DNA from: Verrucomicrobiales bacterium | Lineage (GTDB): Bacteria > Verrucomicrobiota > Verrucomicrobiia > Limisphaerales > JAYPXF01 | Assembly (NCBI GenBank): GCA_002715965.1 | Contig: PBAL01000076.1 | Coordinates: 20,968 to 84,967, forward strand | Direction of reading: 5' to 3' | DNA: 64,000 bases | In this document: one piece after another, positions 20,195 to 29,427 of the stretch | Position numbering within the stretch: the stretch's first letter is position 1 | Layout of the letters: each line of letters opens with the position of its first letter | Notes under the pieces: generated by a model | Seen by the model: only the letters and a program-made list of their open reading frames with translations | Told to the model about the DNA's origin: nothing | Databases searched by the model: none | Made by a program: the position numbers and the translations under genes

Positions 20195-21454
20195 TTAAAA
20201 ATCCACGTTGAAGAACGACTTGGCGTTCGTCACGAAGATCTTCTCCGCCAATCCCTGCGCCTGCTCGAGCCTGAAATAATTTGAATCAATCTTCTCTTGG
20301 AGCACTTCGGCGATCAGATTTCGCGCCGTCCGGAACGTCGCGAAGGATTCCTCGGCGTGCCAGTTGTCGCCACCCATCATCATTCGGCTTTCGTCCGGCA
20401 AGACTTCAATCGCCTCGTGGAATGCCCGCTTGAAGTGACTTGGGCTCAGCAGGAATGACCAGGTCAGATCGATCCAAATGTTTCGGTAGACAAAGGCCAT
20501 GCCGAGCAACTCAGCACTCCACGGATAGGCCAGATGCATGAGCAGGAATCGCGTCTTCGGATGACGCTCGATCAGGCCCGCGACGTTTAACGGATGCGAA
20601 CCTCTGATGATCGCTGTTCCCAAGTGCATCTGCATCGGGATGTCCCTTTCCCCGGCCAACGTGCACATGCGGTCGACCACGAAATCCCCGAACGCCTTCC
20701 GTTCTTCAGCGCTCGCCATCGGATTGCCCCACGCCCTTCTGGCCAGGTCCTCATCCGGCTCGTCAAACTGGATGTCGCGGTCGTATGCAAGGGCGTTCTT
20801 CAATCCCACTTGATTGCGCTCCTCCATCGTGTCGACCAATCGCTCAAGCAAAATACAGAAATCTGCAAAGGTCCCACACCGCATTCCCACTTCGTCCGCA
20901 AAGTATCCGACACCGTTGCCGTTGTGATCACGCCGATCCTGATGCCACGCCATGGCCAGTCCGTTGATTCGCATCACCGATCGATAGTGGTCGCCCAACT
21001 CACGTTTTGCATTCAGCAACGGCGCGGCGTAGATGTCCGTCACGATCTCGCGCACGCCCGCGCGCCGCATCACCTCATGCGGCCAGTTGGAATCCAGATG
21101 CCGTTCGCGAATCGCAGCATCCAGTGTCTGCCAATTCTTCTCGGTGATTCCCTGGCCGGCGAGATCGTACAACTCATCGAGTCCCTGAACCAGATTTCGC
21201 ACAAAGTGATTCGACCCGCTGTGCTCGACATACGGCGCCACTTCTTCCCAGGTCGACTTCGCCGACTCGGTCAACATCGGGTCTTCTTCACGATTCTCGG
21301 ACGGCAGTGGGTAAGGCCGCTCCTGCGTCCAGCCCGCATAGCTCTGCCTCAGGAGATCCAGCAACCCAACGTTGCGGTTTAAGAACGTCGCCGGCATGTG
21401 ATGTTCATGAACATCAAAGATCGGAAGTTGATCGATGAACTCGCCAATACTCAT
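20195..21454 (-). CDS. Amidohydrolase family (amidohydrolase_2-like) metal-dependent hydrolase
   Basis: 419-residue cytosolic TIM-barrel enzyme with no signal peptide. The N-terminal metal motif is DVHEHH at 14-19. Later blocks are MQMHLGTAIIRGSHPLN, HPKTRFLLMHLAYPW and MMGGDNWHAEE near the C terminus, matching the His and Asp metal ligands of the amidohydrolase superfamily. The organisation is reminiscent of uronate isomerase and decarboxylase-type members, but the substrate cannot be assigned. A Gfo/Idh/MocA oxidoreductase lies upstream on the same strand with a 120-base gap, so both may act in one sugar-acid pathway. Confidence 0.85.
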   Translation of the reverse strand: MSIGEFIDQLPIFDVHEHHMPATFLNRNVGLLDLLRQSYAGWTQERPYPLPSENREEDPMLTESAKSTWEEVAPYVEHSGSNHFVRNLVQGLDELYDLAGQGITEKNWQTLDAAIRERHLDSNWPHEVMRRAGVREIVTDIYAAPLLNAKRELGDHYRSVMRINGLAMAWHQDRRDHNGNGVGYFADEVGMRCGTFADFCILLERLVDTMEERNQVGLKNALAYDRDIQFDEPDEDLARRAWGNPMASAEERKAFGDFVVDRMCTLAGERDIPMQMHLGTAIIRGSHPLNVAGLIERHPKTRFLLMHLAYPWSAELLGMAFVYRNIWIDLTWSFLLSPSHFKRAFHEAIEVLPDESRMMMGGDNWHAEESFATFRTARNLIAEVLQEKIDSNYFRLEQAQGLAEKIFVTNAKSFFNVDF

Positions 21455-21574
21455 GTGTCTGAGCAGAGCACGAACTCAAAAGAAGTAAAGCCCACCTCCG
21501 GTCGCATCCAGCCACCGATACAAGTACGACGATGAAACATACGTTACATCATTGTGGTCACTGCGCGATCGGGC

Positions 21575-22609
21575 TTACAGAGAGACCGCCGTTCCGCTTT
21601 CAGCCGACTCGTAGATCGCGAACACCGTCTTCAAGGCGCGCAGGCTGTCCTGCACACTGATCGGCGCCTCGGTCTCGTTCGCGCAGGCTTCAACGGCAGC
21701 CTGGACAAAAGGCGTGTAACCACGGGGTTGCTTGGAGCCGCTGAATTCCTGGATCTGCCGTGCCTTGTCCCCGGTTGATTCGTACCAGTGCAGGGGCTTG
21801 TCCAGCATCTGTTGCAGGTGAAGCCAGCCCTTGGAACCCCAGACCTTGATTCCAGAATGATAGCGCCGGTCCAGGTAGTAACCGGAATTCATCGTACCGA
21901 GAAATCCATCCTCAAACTTCATCGTGGCCACAGCGGAATCTTCAACCTTGATGGGCTGCCCGCCCGTGTTGTGGATCATGCCCGTGACCCGTTCGATGGA
22001 TGCGCCGGTGAGATGCATCGCCAGGTCGAGCCAATGAATGCCGAGCCAAATCAAATGACCGCCACCCGACCGGCTCCGATCGGTATACCAGGCATCCTGA
22101 TAACTCTTGCGGGTCAGGCGGGTCTGGTCGGCGACGAGGTGCAGGTCCAATCCATAGATCTCCCCGATTCGACCTGACGCGATCAGCTCGCGCGCGAATT
22201 GAAACTCCGGATTCAACCGATTTGCCAGGGCCAGCATCAGATTCAGATGCTTGCTCTCCGCCTTGAACGCCAGCGGCTGAAAATCATCGGCGCGCACACA
22301 CGATGGTTTCTCGGCAAACACGTGACAGCCGGCATCCAATGCCGCGTCGATGACCGGTGGAGCCACGCGCGCTTCCAAGGTCACGATGACCATCTCCGGC
22401 TTTTCACGCTTGAGCAGTTCGTCGTGGGATTCGTAGAGGCGCGTCAGCTTGTTTCCCATTCGCTTCTTCGCCTCCGGCACCCAGCGCTGGCCGGGATCGG
22501 AAAGCACGACTTCCGAGCAGGCGTCTGTGGTGGCCAAGGCGGTGAAATAGGCAGTTACATGCGCGCCGTCGGAATTCGTGATGAATCCAACCTTGATCTT
22601 CTTGGGCAT
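21575..22609 (-). CDS. Gfo/Idh/MocA family NAD(P)-dependent oxidoreductase
   Basis: 344 residues, cytosolic. The N-terminal Rossmann segment is KIKVGFITNSDGAHVTAYF, a degenerate form of the usual GxGxxG. The conserved catalytic loop FAEKPSCVRADD corresponds to the EKP motif near residue 95-100. The C-terminal half is the Gfo/Idh substrate domain (WLGIHWLDLAMHLTG with the catalytic His). Likely oxidises a sugar or inositol-type substrate; the exact substrate is unknown. Its start codon is only about 40 bases from the broken DJ-1/PfpI gene on the opposite strand. Confidence 0.9.
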   Translation of the reverse strand: MPKKIKVGFITNSDGAHVTAYFTALATTDACSEVVLSDPGQRWVPEAKKRMGNKLTRLYESHDELLKREKPEMVIVTLEARVAPPVIDAALDAGCHVFAEKPSCVRADDFQPLAFKAESKHLNLMLALANRLNPEFQFARELIASGRIGEIYGLDLHLVADQTRLTRKSYQDAWYTDRSRSGGGHLIWLGIHWLDLAMHLTGASIERVTGMIHNTGGQPIKVEDSAVATMKFEDGFLGTMNSGYYLDRRYHSGIKVWGSKGWLHLQQMLDKPLHWYESTGDKARQIQEFSGSKQPRGYTPFVQAAVEACANETEAPISVQDSLRALKTVFAIYESAESGTAVSL

Positions 22610-22651
22610 GCCTCAGAGATAGATGAATCGGCTCAAAACCCAAGCCCATTT

Positions 22652-23122
22652 CGCTTGGCCGAAGCCGGATACAGGCCCGTCATTGCGGCCAGCAAGAAAA
22701 GTGTCGTTCACGACTTCGATCCCGATGGGAACACCTACGTTGAAAAGCCAGGTTACCGCATTGATGCCGACATCGCCTTGTCCAAGGTGAAGGGCGATGA
22801 CCACATCGCCATGATCCTCATCGGCGGACGCGCGCCTGAATTCCTTCGCTACAACCGGACGCTCATCAAACTGGTGAAGGATTTCGACCAGAAAAGGAAA
22901 TGGATTTTCTCCATTTGCCATGGCGGGCAGATCCTCGCCGAGGCGGGCGTGCTCAAAGGCCGCAAGATGACCTGCTACATCAATGTTCGAACCGAAGCCA
23001 CGGCAGCCGGTGCGAAATGGATCAACAAACAAAGTATCACCGACGGCAACCTCGTCACCGCCCAGACTTGGGAAAGCCACGCCGACTTCTACCGCGACAT
23101 CTTCAAGTGTTTGAAATGCTGA
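22652..23122 (+). pseudogene. DJ-1/PfpI family protein lacking its N terminus
   Basis: 156 codons clearly matching DJ-1/PfpI glutamine-amidotransferase-like proteins: VVHDFDPDGNTYVEKPGY, ILIGGRAPEFLRYN, the nucleophile elbow SICHGGQILAEAGVLKGRK with its Cys, and the C-terminal DGNLVTAQTWESHADFYRD. The first strand and helix of the fold, about 30 residues including the catalytic Glu region, are missing. The reading frame upstream runs only antisense through the oxidoreductase gene. No start codon lies in frame at a sensible place. Best read as a 5'-deleted gene, created when the neighbouring sequence was joined here. Confidence 0.8.
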
Positions 23123-23180
23123 GCTGCACGCACTTATCATTCGACCCGCTGGCAAAATCATCCAATTCTATCGCAACCCT

Positions 23181-24122
23181 ATGAAACAAATCCTCACACT
23201 CACTTTCGCGGTTCTTCTCGCCTTCACCTCAACAACGAGCGCGGAAGATCGGCTCGTGCTGGTCAGTGCATCTTACGGCAAGGACGTCCTCGCCATCTGT
23301 GAAGCCAACGGAGATGTCCTCTGGAAATACGACACAGGCGGTCCGAAGAAAGGCCACGCCGGACATCACGATGTTCACCTGCTCAAGAACGGCAACATCC
23401 TCTTCCATGATACCTGGACCAACACCAAGGAAATCACCCTCGCCAAAAAGGTCGTCTGGGAATACGACAGCGCCAGGAAGAACGGCAACAAGGGCAAGCG
23501 CGTCAACGTACACGCCTTCGCACGCCTGCCCAATGGCGAGACGGTCATCGTTGAAAGCGCGGTCGGCCGCATCATTCACGTGGATCGCAAAGGCAAGATA
23601 ACCAAGAGCGTGCCGCTGGGCACAGGCGGCCGCCAAAACACCCGGCTGATGCGCATCCTCGACAACGGAAACTACCTCACCTGCGCCGAACGTCCCGGCG
23701 TCGTCACCGAATACGACAGCAAGGGCAAGATCGTCTGGGAATACGAGATCGGCACGCGGGTCTATGGCGCCATTCGTCTGAAGAACGGCAACACCCTCAT
23801 CGCATCCGGAAGCGGCAACAGCATCGTCGAAGTCACTCCCGACAAAAAAGTCGTCTGGGACATCACCAAGAAGGTTCCCGGCACAGACATCACTCTCGGC
23901 TGGATGACCATGTTGCAGGAACTCCCCAACGGCAATCGTGTCATCGGCAACTGCCACGCCGGGGACAAGAACCCGCAGATCTTCGAGGTCACCCAAGACA
24001 AGAAAGTCGTCTGGGAATTTGACGAATGGGACCTCGTCGGCAACGGCCTCGCCTGCTGGCAGATCCTCGACGGCAAACAATCAGCCATGATCCGCAAGAA
24101 ACTCGCGAAGCTGACGCGATGA
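23181..24122 (+). CDS. Secreted beta-propeller protein (PQQ-like/arylsulfotransferase-like repeats)
   Basis: 313 residues with a clear signal peptide (MKQILTLTFAVLLAFTSTTSA). The mature part consists of repeated blades marked by DVLWKYDTGG, KVVWEYDS, KIVWEYEIG, KKVVWDITKK and KKVVWEFDEWD, at about 40-50 residue spacing. This resembles PQQ-like and ASST-like beta-propellers. No enzyme active site is recognised. Likely periplasmic, possibly a binding protein. Confidence 0.82.
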   Translation: MKQILTLTFAVLLAFTSTTSAEDRLVLVSASYGKDVLAICEANGDVLWKYDTGGPKKGHAGHHDVHLLKNGNILFHDTWTNTKEITLAKKVVWEYDSARKNGNKGKRVNVHAFARLPNGETVIVESAVGRIIHVDRKGKITKSVPLGTGGRQNTRLMRILDNGNYLTCAERPGVVTEYDSKGKIVWEYEIGTRVYGAIRLKNGNTLIASGSGNSIVEVTPDKKVVWDITKKVPGTDITLGWMTMLQELPNGNRVIGNCHAGDKNPQIFEVTQDKKVVWEFDEWDLVGNGLACWQILDGKQSAMIRKKLAKLTR

Positions 24123-24581
24123 CGAGCAGCAACTGTGACGGTTTTGCACGCAGCGAAACATCTCACTGGACGGCGCAGACCCCGATGTCTTGCAGAATGG
24201 TGGTCCAGAATTAACGCGGGCGAGGCGAAGTAGAAATCAGTCGCGAGGGCTCTATCGACATACCTTTCCAACGCCCCCAAGACACCAAACAAAATGATCT
24301 ATCGCGATGGTGATCACAATCGCATGAGATCAATAACACCGGAACGACCTGGCGATTCGCCCAGAACCGGATAGAGCGAATTTCGGCACGCTTACACCGG
24401 GGTTCGGCGAGCGGATTCCGAGAGAAAACGGGGCCTCTTGTAAGTTCTGTGGCGATCCTCAATGCTCTCTTCGGCGATATGCGGTTTGCCCAGCTTTTCG
24501 ACTCCAATCCGGTGGTCTGCGTATCCGATGCTCCGTTCCAGCCCATTGACTATTGGGGTGGCATCAGATGATGTATTCGGC
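24123..24581. other. Intergenic region without recognised gene
   Basis: 459 bases between the beta-propeller gene and the sulfatase start. The sulfatase frame stays open back to 24462, but that part has no signal peptide or family similarity. No convincing promoter, hairpin or RNA gene seen. Confidence 0.5.
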
Positions 24582-26033
24582 ATGAAAAACAGACGAAAAC
24601 TGATTTGGCTCGTAGCAACCGTCGGCAGCCTCGCATGCAATCGGATGGAAGTGAACGCCGCGCCAGCCAGACCAAACATCGTTTTCATTCTGGCCGACGA
24701 TCTTGGATGGGCCGATCTTGCGTGCTACGGGAGCGACCTCCATGAGACGCCGAACCTCGATCGGCTGGCGCAGGAGGGGATGCGCTTCACAGACGCATAC
24801 TCCGCCAGCCCGGTCTGCACACCGACCCGGGTCTCCCTGCTGACGGGCAAGCATCCGGCTCGTTTGCACATGACGATCTGGCGTGAAGCCGCGCTCAATC
24901 GCGGCAATCGAAAGCTGTTGCATCCGATCTGCAAGGATTCGTTGCCAGTGGACGAAACAACCTATGCGGAACTGCTTCGCGACGCCGGCTACTACAACGC
25001 TCACCTGGGCAAATGGCATGTCGGCAGGGCCGAAGCGTATCCTCAGGCCCATGGTTTTCATCAAAACATCGGTGGTACGCTTTGGGGCGCGCCACAATCG
25101 TTTTGGCATCCTTACAATGGCGATGCTTACTTCCGCGATTGGCGCTACGTGCCGGATCTTGAACCTTCCCTCGAAGGCGATTACCTGACCGACGTTCTCA
25201 CGGGCAAGGCGCTTGCCGTCATGGAAGAACGGGCGGCTGCCAGGCGACCTTTCTTCATCAATCTTTGGTATCACAGCGTCCACACCCCGATCGAAGGCAA
25301 ACCCGGGCTGGTGGATCATTATCAGCAGAAGATCACGGAAGAGCGCCGACAACGAAATCCGCACTATGCTGCAATGGTCCACAGTCTGGATGAAAATGTC
25401 GGCCGCGTGCTCAATAAGATCGATGAGCTCGGCCTCCGGAGAAGCACTCTTGTCGTTTTCTCATCTGACAACGGCGGTTTCACGCGCTTCTGCAAATTGA
25501 ACAAAGGCCTGCAGGTTGCCGACAACACACCGCTGCGCAGTGGCAAAGGCTCGTGCTACGAAGGAGGTATTCGCGTGCCCCTGATCGTTCGCGGTCCTGG
25601 TGTCACGGCCAACTCGGTCTGTAAAACACCCGTCATTTCCTGCGACCTGTTCCATACCTTTCTCGATGCGGCGCGAATCGGCAAACGACCGGATGGCCCG
25701 ACCGATGGACGCACTTTGAAGAACCTGCTGCGCGATCCGAACACGCGATTCGATCGCAAAGCCCTTCACTTCCACTATCCGCACTACTATTCAACCACCT
25801 CACCGGTGAGTGCGATTCGAAGCGGGAATTGGAAGTTGCTGGATTACTACGGTGAAGATCGTCTGGAATTGTTCGATCTGGATCAGGACCCAGGTGAATC
25901 CACCGATCTCGCCAAGAGCCGTCCGGAGATCGCTTCCAGTTTGCGCAGCAAACTTCACGCATGGCGAAGGCAGGTCGGCGCGCTCGAACCGGAACCCAAT
26001 CCGAACAAGCCGGCCAACCGCAAGAAGAGATAG
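24582..26033 (+). CDS. Secreted sulfatase (family S1)
   Basis: 483 residues from the ATG at 24582 (MKNRRKLIWLVATVGSLACN), which gives a signal peptide. The N-terminal metal-binding block is PNIVFILADDLGW. The formylglycine motif is C79-T-P-T-R83 followed by VSLLTG, fully canonical. HLGKWHVG and SSDNGGF supply other active-site residues. Probably cleaves sulfate esters from algal or animal polysaccharides after export. It stands alone here. The maturase (FGE or anSME) is not in the window. Confidence 0.93.
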   Translation: MKNRRKLIWLVATVGSLACNRMEVNAAPARPNIVFILADDLGWADLACYGSDLHETPNLDRLAQEGMRFTDAYSASPVCTPTRVSLLTGKHPARLHMTIWREAALNRGNRKLLHPICKDSLPVDETTYAELLRDAGYYNAHLGKWHVGRAEAYPQAHGFHQNIGGTLWGAPQSFWHPYNGDAYFRDWRYVPDLEPSLEGDYLTDVLTGKALAVMEERAAARRPFFINLWYHSVHTPIEGKPGLVDHYQQKITEERRQRNPHYAAMVHSLDENVGRVLNKIDELGLRRSTLVVFSSDNGGFTRFCKLNKGLQVADNTPLRSGKGSCYEGGIRVPLIVRGPGVTANSVCKTPVISCDLFHTFLDAARIGKRPDGPTDGRTLKNLLRDPNTRFDRKALHFHYPHYYSTTSPVSAIRSGNWKLLDYYGEDRLELFDLDQDPGESTDLAKSRPEIASSLRSKLHAWRRQVGALEPEPNPNKPANRKKR

Positions 26034-26355
26034 GCCACCGGCCAAAGCCGGACTTGGCACGGCGCGCGCGTTGCCGCATAAGCGACCCGGTCATCCCATA
26101 AAATCGTATTGGTCTTTACTCTCATTCGTCGCGATTGTGCTGGTCAGCTTTTGTTCCATGGCACTCTCCCGTTGGGCTCCCTGTGAGAAAGTGCCGGGGT
26201 GCGGGAGAACGCATCGAAAACCGTTTGATCTGACTTCTGTCAAACTCAGAGTTGCTTGTAGTTCGGGTATTTCGTGTTTTCGGCGGGCCGAAAAAATGTC
26301 TCCAAATTCTTCCCTCGGACAGCCTGTGTCCAACCCTGCCGGGCAGGATGCGCGC
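26034..26355. other. Intergenic region without recognised gene
   Basis: 322 bases between the sulfatase stop and the small gene at 26356. One frame is open through it, but I see no similarity or initiation signal. Nothing else recognised. Confidence 0.45.
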
Positions 26356-26565
26356 ATGAAACTACTCGCGACTGACTGGAAATGCATCGGATCGAAACAC
26401 CTGTGGACCTGTGGCAAAGCCGCGTTGTTTCGTTGTGCGGATGGAAGGTTTGAACTCCGTGGCGGATCGCGCGACGATCGGCTTGAGGCTCTGGAATGGG
26501 CCTCGATGTTCGACCACGACGCCGTATTCGATCCATGCCCGACGAATCACCCGGAACGGAACTGA
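26356..26565 (+). CDS. Small protein of unknown function next to GIY-YIG gene
   Basis: 69 residues from the ATG at 26356: MKLLATDWKCIGSKHLWTCG, then a segment with RCADGRFELRGGSRDDRLEA and a tail ending in DPCPTNHPERN. It contains four cysteines and several Trp residues and is not hydrophobic. The gene overlaps the start of the GIY-YIG gene by 31 bases, which suggests it is translated and coupled. I do not recognise a family. Confidence 0.5.
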   Translation: MKLLATDWKCIGSKHLWTCGKAALFRCADGRFELRGGSRDDRLEALEWASMFDHDAVFDPCPTNHPERN

Positions 26566-27401
26566 CTGAGGCAGCCGCCGAACGCGGCAGCCAACTCTGG
26601 CTCTTCCCTCCCGCAAAGCCCATGAACGAACGCTTCGGCGCGGAGTTCTTTCGCGCCATCCCGAGGAAGCCGGGCGTCTACTCTTTCCGCGATGGAGAAG
26701 GGACGCTGATTTACGTCGGCAAGGCCAAGTCGCTCCGAGATAGACTGAACAGTTACCGCTACGTCCATCCGGATCGCGACTCGCGCAAGACCTGGCGGTT
26801 GGTGAATGAAATCCGGGAAATCACCTGGGAGGAATGCGAGTCCCATGCCGCGGCTCTGTTACGCGAGAACGCCTTGCTGCGCGAACATCGGCCTCGATTC
26901 AATCGCGCCAACGTCTGGCCCTGGGCCGCGGTGTATATCGGCGTTCGTGAAGAAGATGAACGAGTCCATCTGCGGGTCGGGAGAGAGTTGGATCCGCAGT
27001 TCCAATGGCACGGCGCTTACAAGAGTTTCGCCATTCAGGCTTTCAACGCGATGTGCCGGCTCCTTCATGCGCGTTATCACAATGACGCGACTCCCCTGAA
27101 CTGGTTCAGCACGGATCATGCACGTGAGTTTTCCGTTTCCTCTGCCGATTGCATGGCCGATAGGCTCTCGGAATTTCTGAGTGGCCGCTCGTCGGGATTC
27201 TTGACGGAGTTCGAATCCGAACAGGCGAACGAAAGCCTGCCCTTCGCCAGTCAGGAACTGGCTTTGCACGACCTTGTTCTCCTCGAACAATTCTACGAGA
27301 AAGGCGCAACCCGCATTCGCAAGATTCGCGCCGAACAACCCGGTGATGAACTGATCAGTCCTGAAGAACTTGTGGATTGGGTGGCGGTTCAGGGGGCTTG
27401 A
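26535..27401 (+). CDS. GIY-YIG nuclease-domain protein (UvrC N-terminal-like)
   Basis: 288 residues from the ATG at 26535; a later ATG at 26622 is possible. The GIY-YIG core starts at PGVYSFRDGEGTLIYVGKAK, followed by LRDRLNSY, and has the downstream Glu-containing helix ECESHAAALLRENALLREH with RPRFNRAN, as in the UvrC/Cho N-terminal nuclease. It lacks the UvrBC, RNase H-like and HhH domains of UvrC, and the C-terminal 170 residues are not recognised. It could be a Cho-like repair nuclease or part of another system. Confidence 0.82.
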   Translation: MPDESPGTELTEAAAERGSQLWLFPPAKPMNERFGAEFFRAIPRKPGVYSFRDGEGTLIYVGKAKSLRDRLNSYRYVHPDRDSRKTWRLVNEIREITWEECESHAAALLRENALLREHRPRFNRANVWPWAAVYIGVREEDERVHLRVGRELDPQFQWHGAYKSFAIQAFNAMCRLLHARYHNDATPLNWFSTDHAREFSVSSADCMADRLSEFLSGRSSGFLTEFESEQANESLPFASQELALHDLVLLEQFYEKGATRIRKIRAEQPGDELISPEELVDWVAVQGA

Positions 27402-27407
27402 TCAAAT

Positions 27408-27492
27408 GCAAAGAGCGCAGAGATCGCAAAGATTGTGAATTGGGTGAGAAACTGTTCCTCACCCACATCTTTGCGATCTCTGCGCTCTTTGC
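27408..27492. repeat. Long perfect inverted repeat with nested hairpin
   Basis: Two 26-base arms (27408-27433 and 27467-27492) are perfectly complementary; each begins or ends in GCAAAGAGCGCAGAGATCGC or its complement. Inside the 33-base spacer the bases GGGTGAG and CTCACCC pair again, so the whole element folds into one long hairpin. It starts six bases after the GIY-YIG stop and ends 54 bases before the XylR-like start. It may terminate transcription or be a REP-like mobile palindrome. Confidence 0.85.
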
Positions 27493-27545
27493 GGTTAATT
27501 CCACTTGCGCAAATCCACCATGCATCGTTGTGATTAACGCCAGAC

Positions 27546-28703
27546 ATGCGCAAACGAATTGCAGTCATCATGGAAGGCCGGGTGGGATACGAACGCGAGG
27601 TATTGCTCGGCATTCGCGAATTCGCGGCGCGCCAAACCGACTGGGTGCTGCGCCTCGAACTTCCTGGCCGGAACGTGCGACGATTCCTGAATGACTGGAA
27701 ACCGGACGGCGTGTTGTATCAGTCCGCCGGCGTGTCCCCGTCCAGTTTGAAAGCATTATGCGCACTCTCGTGCCCGGTCGTGCACGTCTCCGATTCCAGC
27801 GATGAACTGCCGGTCGCATGCGTGGGACTCGACAATTCGACCATTGGTCAGACGGCTGCGGATTACTTGTGCGAGCGCGGCTGTGAAAACTTTGCCTTCG
27901 TGGGATTGCGCAAAGCCGCGTTTTCCAATGCGCGTCAACTCGCGTTTGCCGATCGCCTGAGAGAGACGGGCCGTACGGTGCATTCGTTTATCCTGCCCGG
28001 AAACGTATGGGTGCTGGATAGAGACACCGAGTCACGACTCAAACGCTGGTTGAAGAAGCTTCCCAAACCGACTGGCTTGTTTGCCGTGCACGATGAGTGT
28101 TCGCTTCGCTTGGTGACGCTTTGCCGCGACGAAGGCATGACGATTCCGGATGATCTCGCAATTCTTGGTGCAGACAACGACACGCTCATTTGCGAACTCG
28201 CCGAACCTCGCCTGTCCAGCATCGCAGTTCCCTCCCGCGAAGTGGGTCGTGCTGCCGCGGAACGACTGGCCGCGTTCCTGAGCAAGAACACTCGCCGCAA
28301 TCGAAAAGCCCTCCTCTTGAAACCCACAGGTGTCATCGCCCGCCAGTCCACGGACCTGAACCAAACTCCGAATGAAACAGTAAATCGTGTGCTGCGTTTC
28401 ATCTCCGCGCATTTCGACCAGCGATTGAACGTTGAGGAGATTCTTCGCGAAGTCGGTGTGAGTCGACGCGCACTTGAGCGCCTCTTCAAGGCGCACATCG
28501 GCCGTTCCCCGCTGCAGGAACTTCATCGCCGACGCGTCGAACACGCGGCGCATCTCCTGAGAAGCACGAACGAACCGCTTCATCGAATCGCGGGCCGTTG
28601 CGGATTCAGTGATGCTTCCCAATTCGTCCGTCTGTTTCGTGGTCGAATGGGGAAGACTCCTGGGAAGTATCGAATGGATCTCCCAAGAGGGACGCACGAT
28701 TGA
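27546..28703 (+). CDS. XylR-like transcriptional regulator (LacI-type sensor plus AraC HTH)
   Basis: 385 residues. The N-terminal two-thirds is a periplasmic-binding-protein-like sensor (RIAVIMEGRVGYEREVLLGI, DNSTIGQTAADYLCERG, LAILGADNDTLICELAEP). The C-terminal part from about 275 is an AraC/XylS double HTH with EILREVGVSRRALERLFK and the second-helix block IAGRCGFSDASQFVRLFR. This architecture matches XylR-type sugar-responsive activators, which are abundant in Verrucomicrobia and Planctomycetes. Its ligand is unknown, and no sugar operon is adjacent. Confidence 0.92.
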   Translation: MRKRIAVIMEGRVGYEREVLLGIREFAARQTDWVLRLELPGRNVRRFLNDWKPDGVLYQSAGVSPSSLKALCALSCPVVHVSDSSDELPVACVGLDNSTIGQTAADYLCERGCENFAFVGLRKAAFSNARQLAFADRLRETGRTVHSFILPGNVWVLDRDTESRLKRWLKKLPKPTGLFAVHDECSLRLVTLCRDEGMTIPDDLAILGADNDTLICELAEPRLSSIAVPSREVGRAAAERLAAFLSKNTRRNRKALLLKPTGVIARQSTDLNQTPNETVNRVLRFISAHFDQRLNVEEILREVGVSRRALERLFKAHIGRSPLQELHRRRVEHAAHLLRSTNEPLHRIAGRCGFSDASQFVRLFRGRMGKTPGKYRMDLPRGTHD

Positions 28704-28872
28704 TGGCACTCCAGCAACGCTTCAATTGAGCCTGTTCGCGTTTTGGAATCGAATTCTTCGAAACTTCTGTTTGAATCTGGTGTAGTGGGTCTGGGATTTG
28801 GAACATTGGTTTGGAAGGATGTCTGACTTAATCATATCGTTGGTGTTTCCCTTGGTGGTCTGGGCTTCGTAG

Positions 28873-29427
28873 ATGAGCTATTACGCACCTGAGGCTCACA
28901 AATACCTCACATTCTGGCCGCGTTTCTGGGCGCCTGTTGTTGATGAATTGATTCTCTGGCTTCCGACAGTGTTGATTGGGATACCGGTGGCCCTATCCGG
29001 TGGGGATTTGTCGCTGTTCGCCTCACTGTCGTTGACCGCGTTGTACTTCATCTACTCAATCCATATGCATGGAACATACGGCGCCACAGTGGGCAAAATC
29101 ACAACCAGAATCCGAGTGGTCGATGCGGAGACAGAGCAACCGATTACGTATCGACAGGCGTTCCTGAGGGACTCTGTGCCGTTGGGGTTCACCGTAGTCC
29201 TGGTCTTGGTGGGGTTCGGAGGCGGGCGGTCAACAAAAGAGCTTCAGGCTGAAATCGGTCTGATTTTCCTTGGCTGGTTTCTGGCGGAGATCGTTACGAT
29301 GTTTGCAAATGACAAGCGGCGAGCAATTGAGCCCCGGAGGGCAGGTTGGTGCGTCGATGGGTTAGCCGTTTGGGAAATACGAATGACAAAGCGACGCCTT
29401 GCGTCCAGTCTCAATCCTTGCACATGA
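28873..29427 (+). CDS. RDD family membrane protein
   Basis: 184 residues. It starts with the RDD-type segment FWPRFWAPVVDELILWLP and has three to four hydrophobic segments and the conserved loop YGATVGKITTRIRVVDAE. The usual C-terminal signature DKRRAxHDxIAGT is changed to DKRRAIEPRRAGWC, so the last part is atypical and may have been altered by mutation. Function of the family is unclear; some members are ion transporters. Its stop overlaps the start of the next gene (ATGA). Confidence 0.8.
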   Translation: MSYYAPEAHKYLTFWPRFWAPVVDELILWLPTVLIGIPVALSGGDLSLFASLSLTALYFIYSIHMHGTYGATVGKITTRIRVVDAETEQPITYRQAFLRDSVPLGFTVVLVLVGFGGGRSTKELQAEIGLIFLGWFLAEIVTMFANDKRRAIEPRRAGWCVDGLAVWEIRMTKRRLASSLNPCT

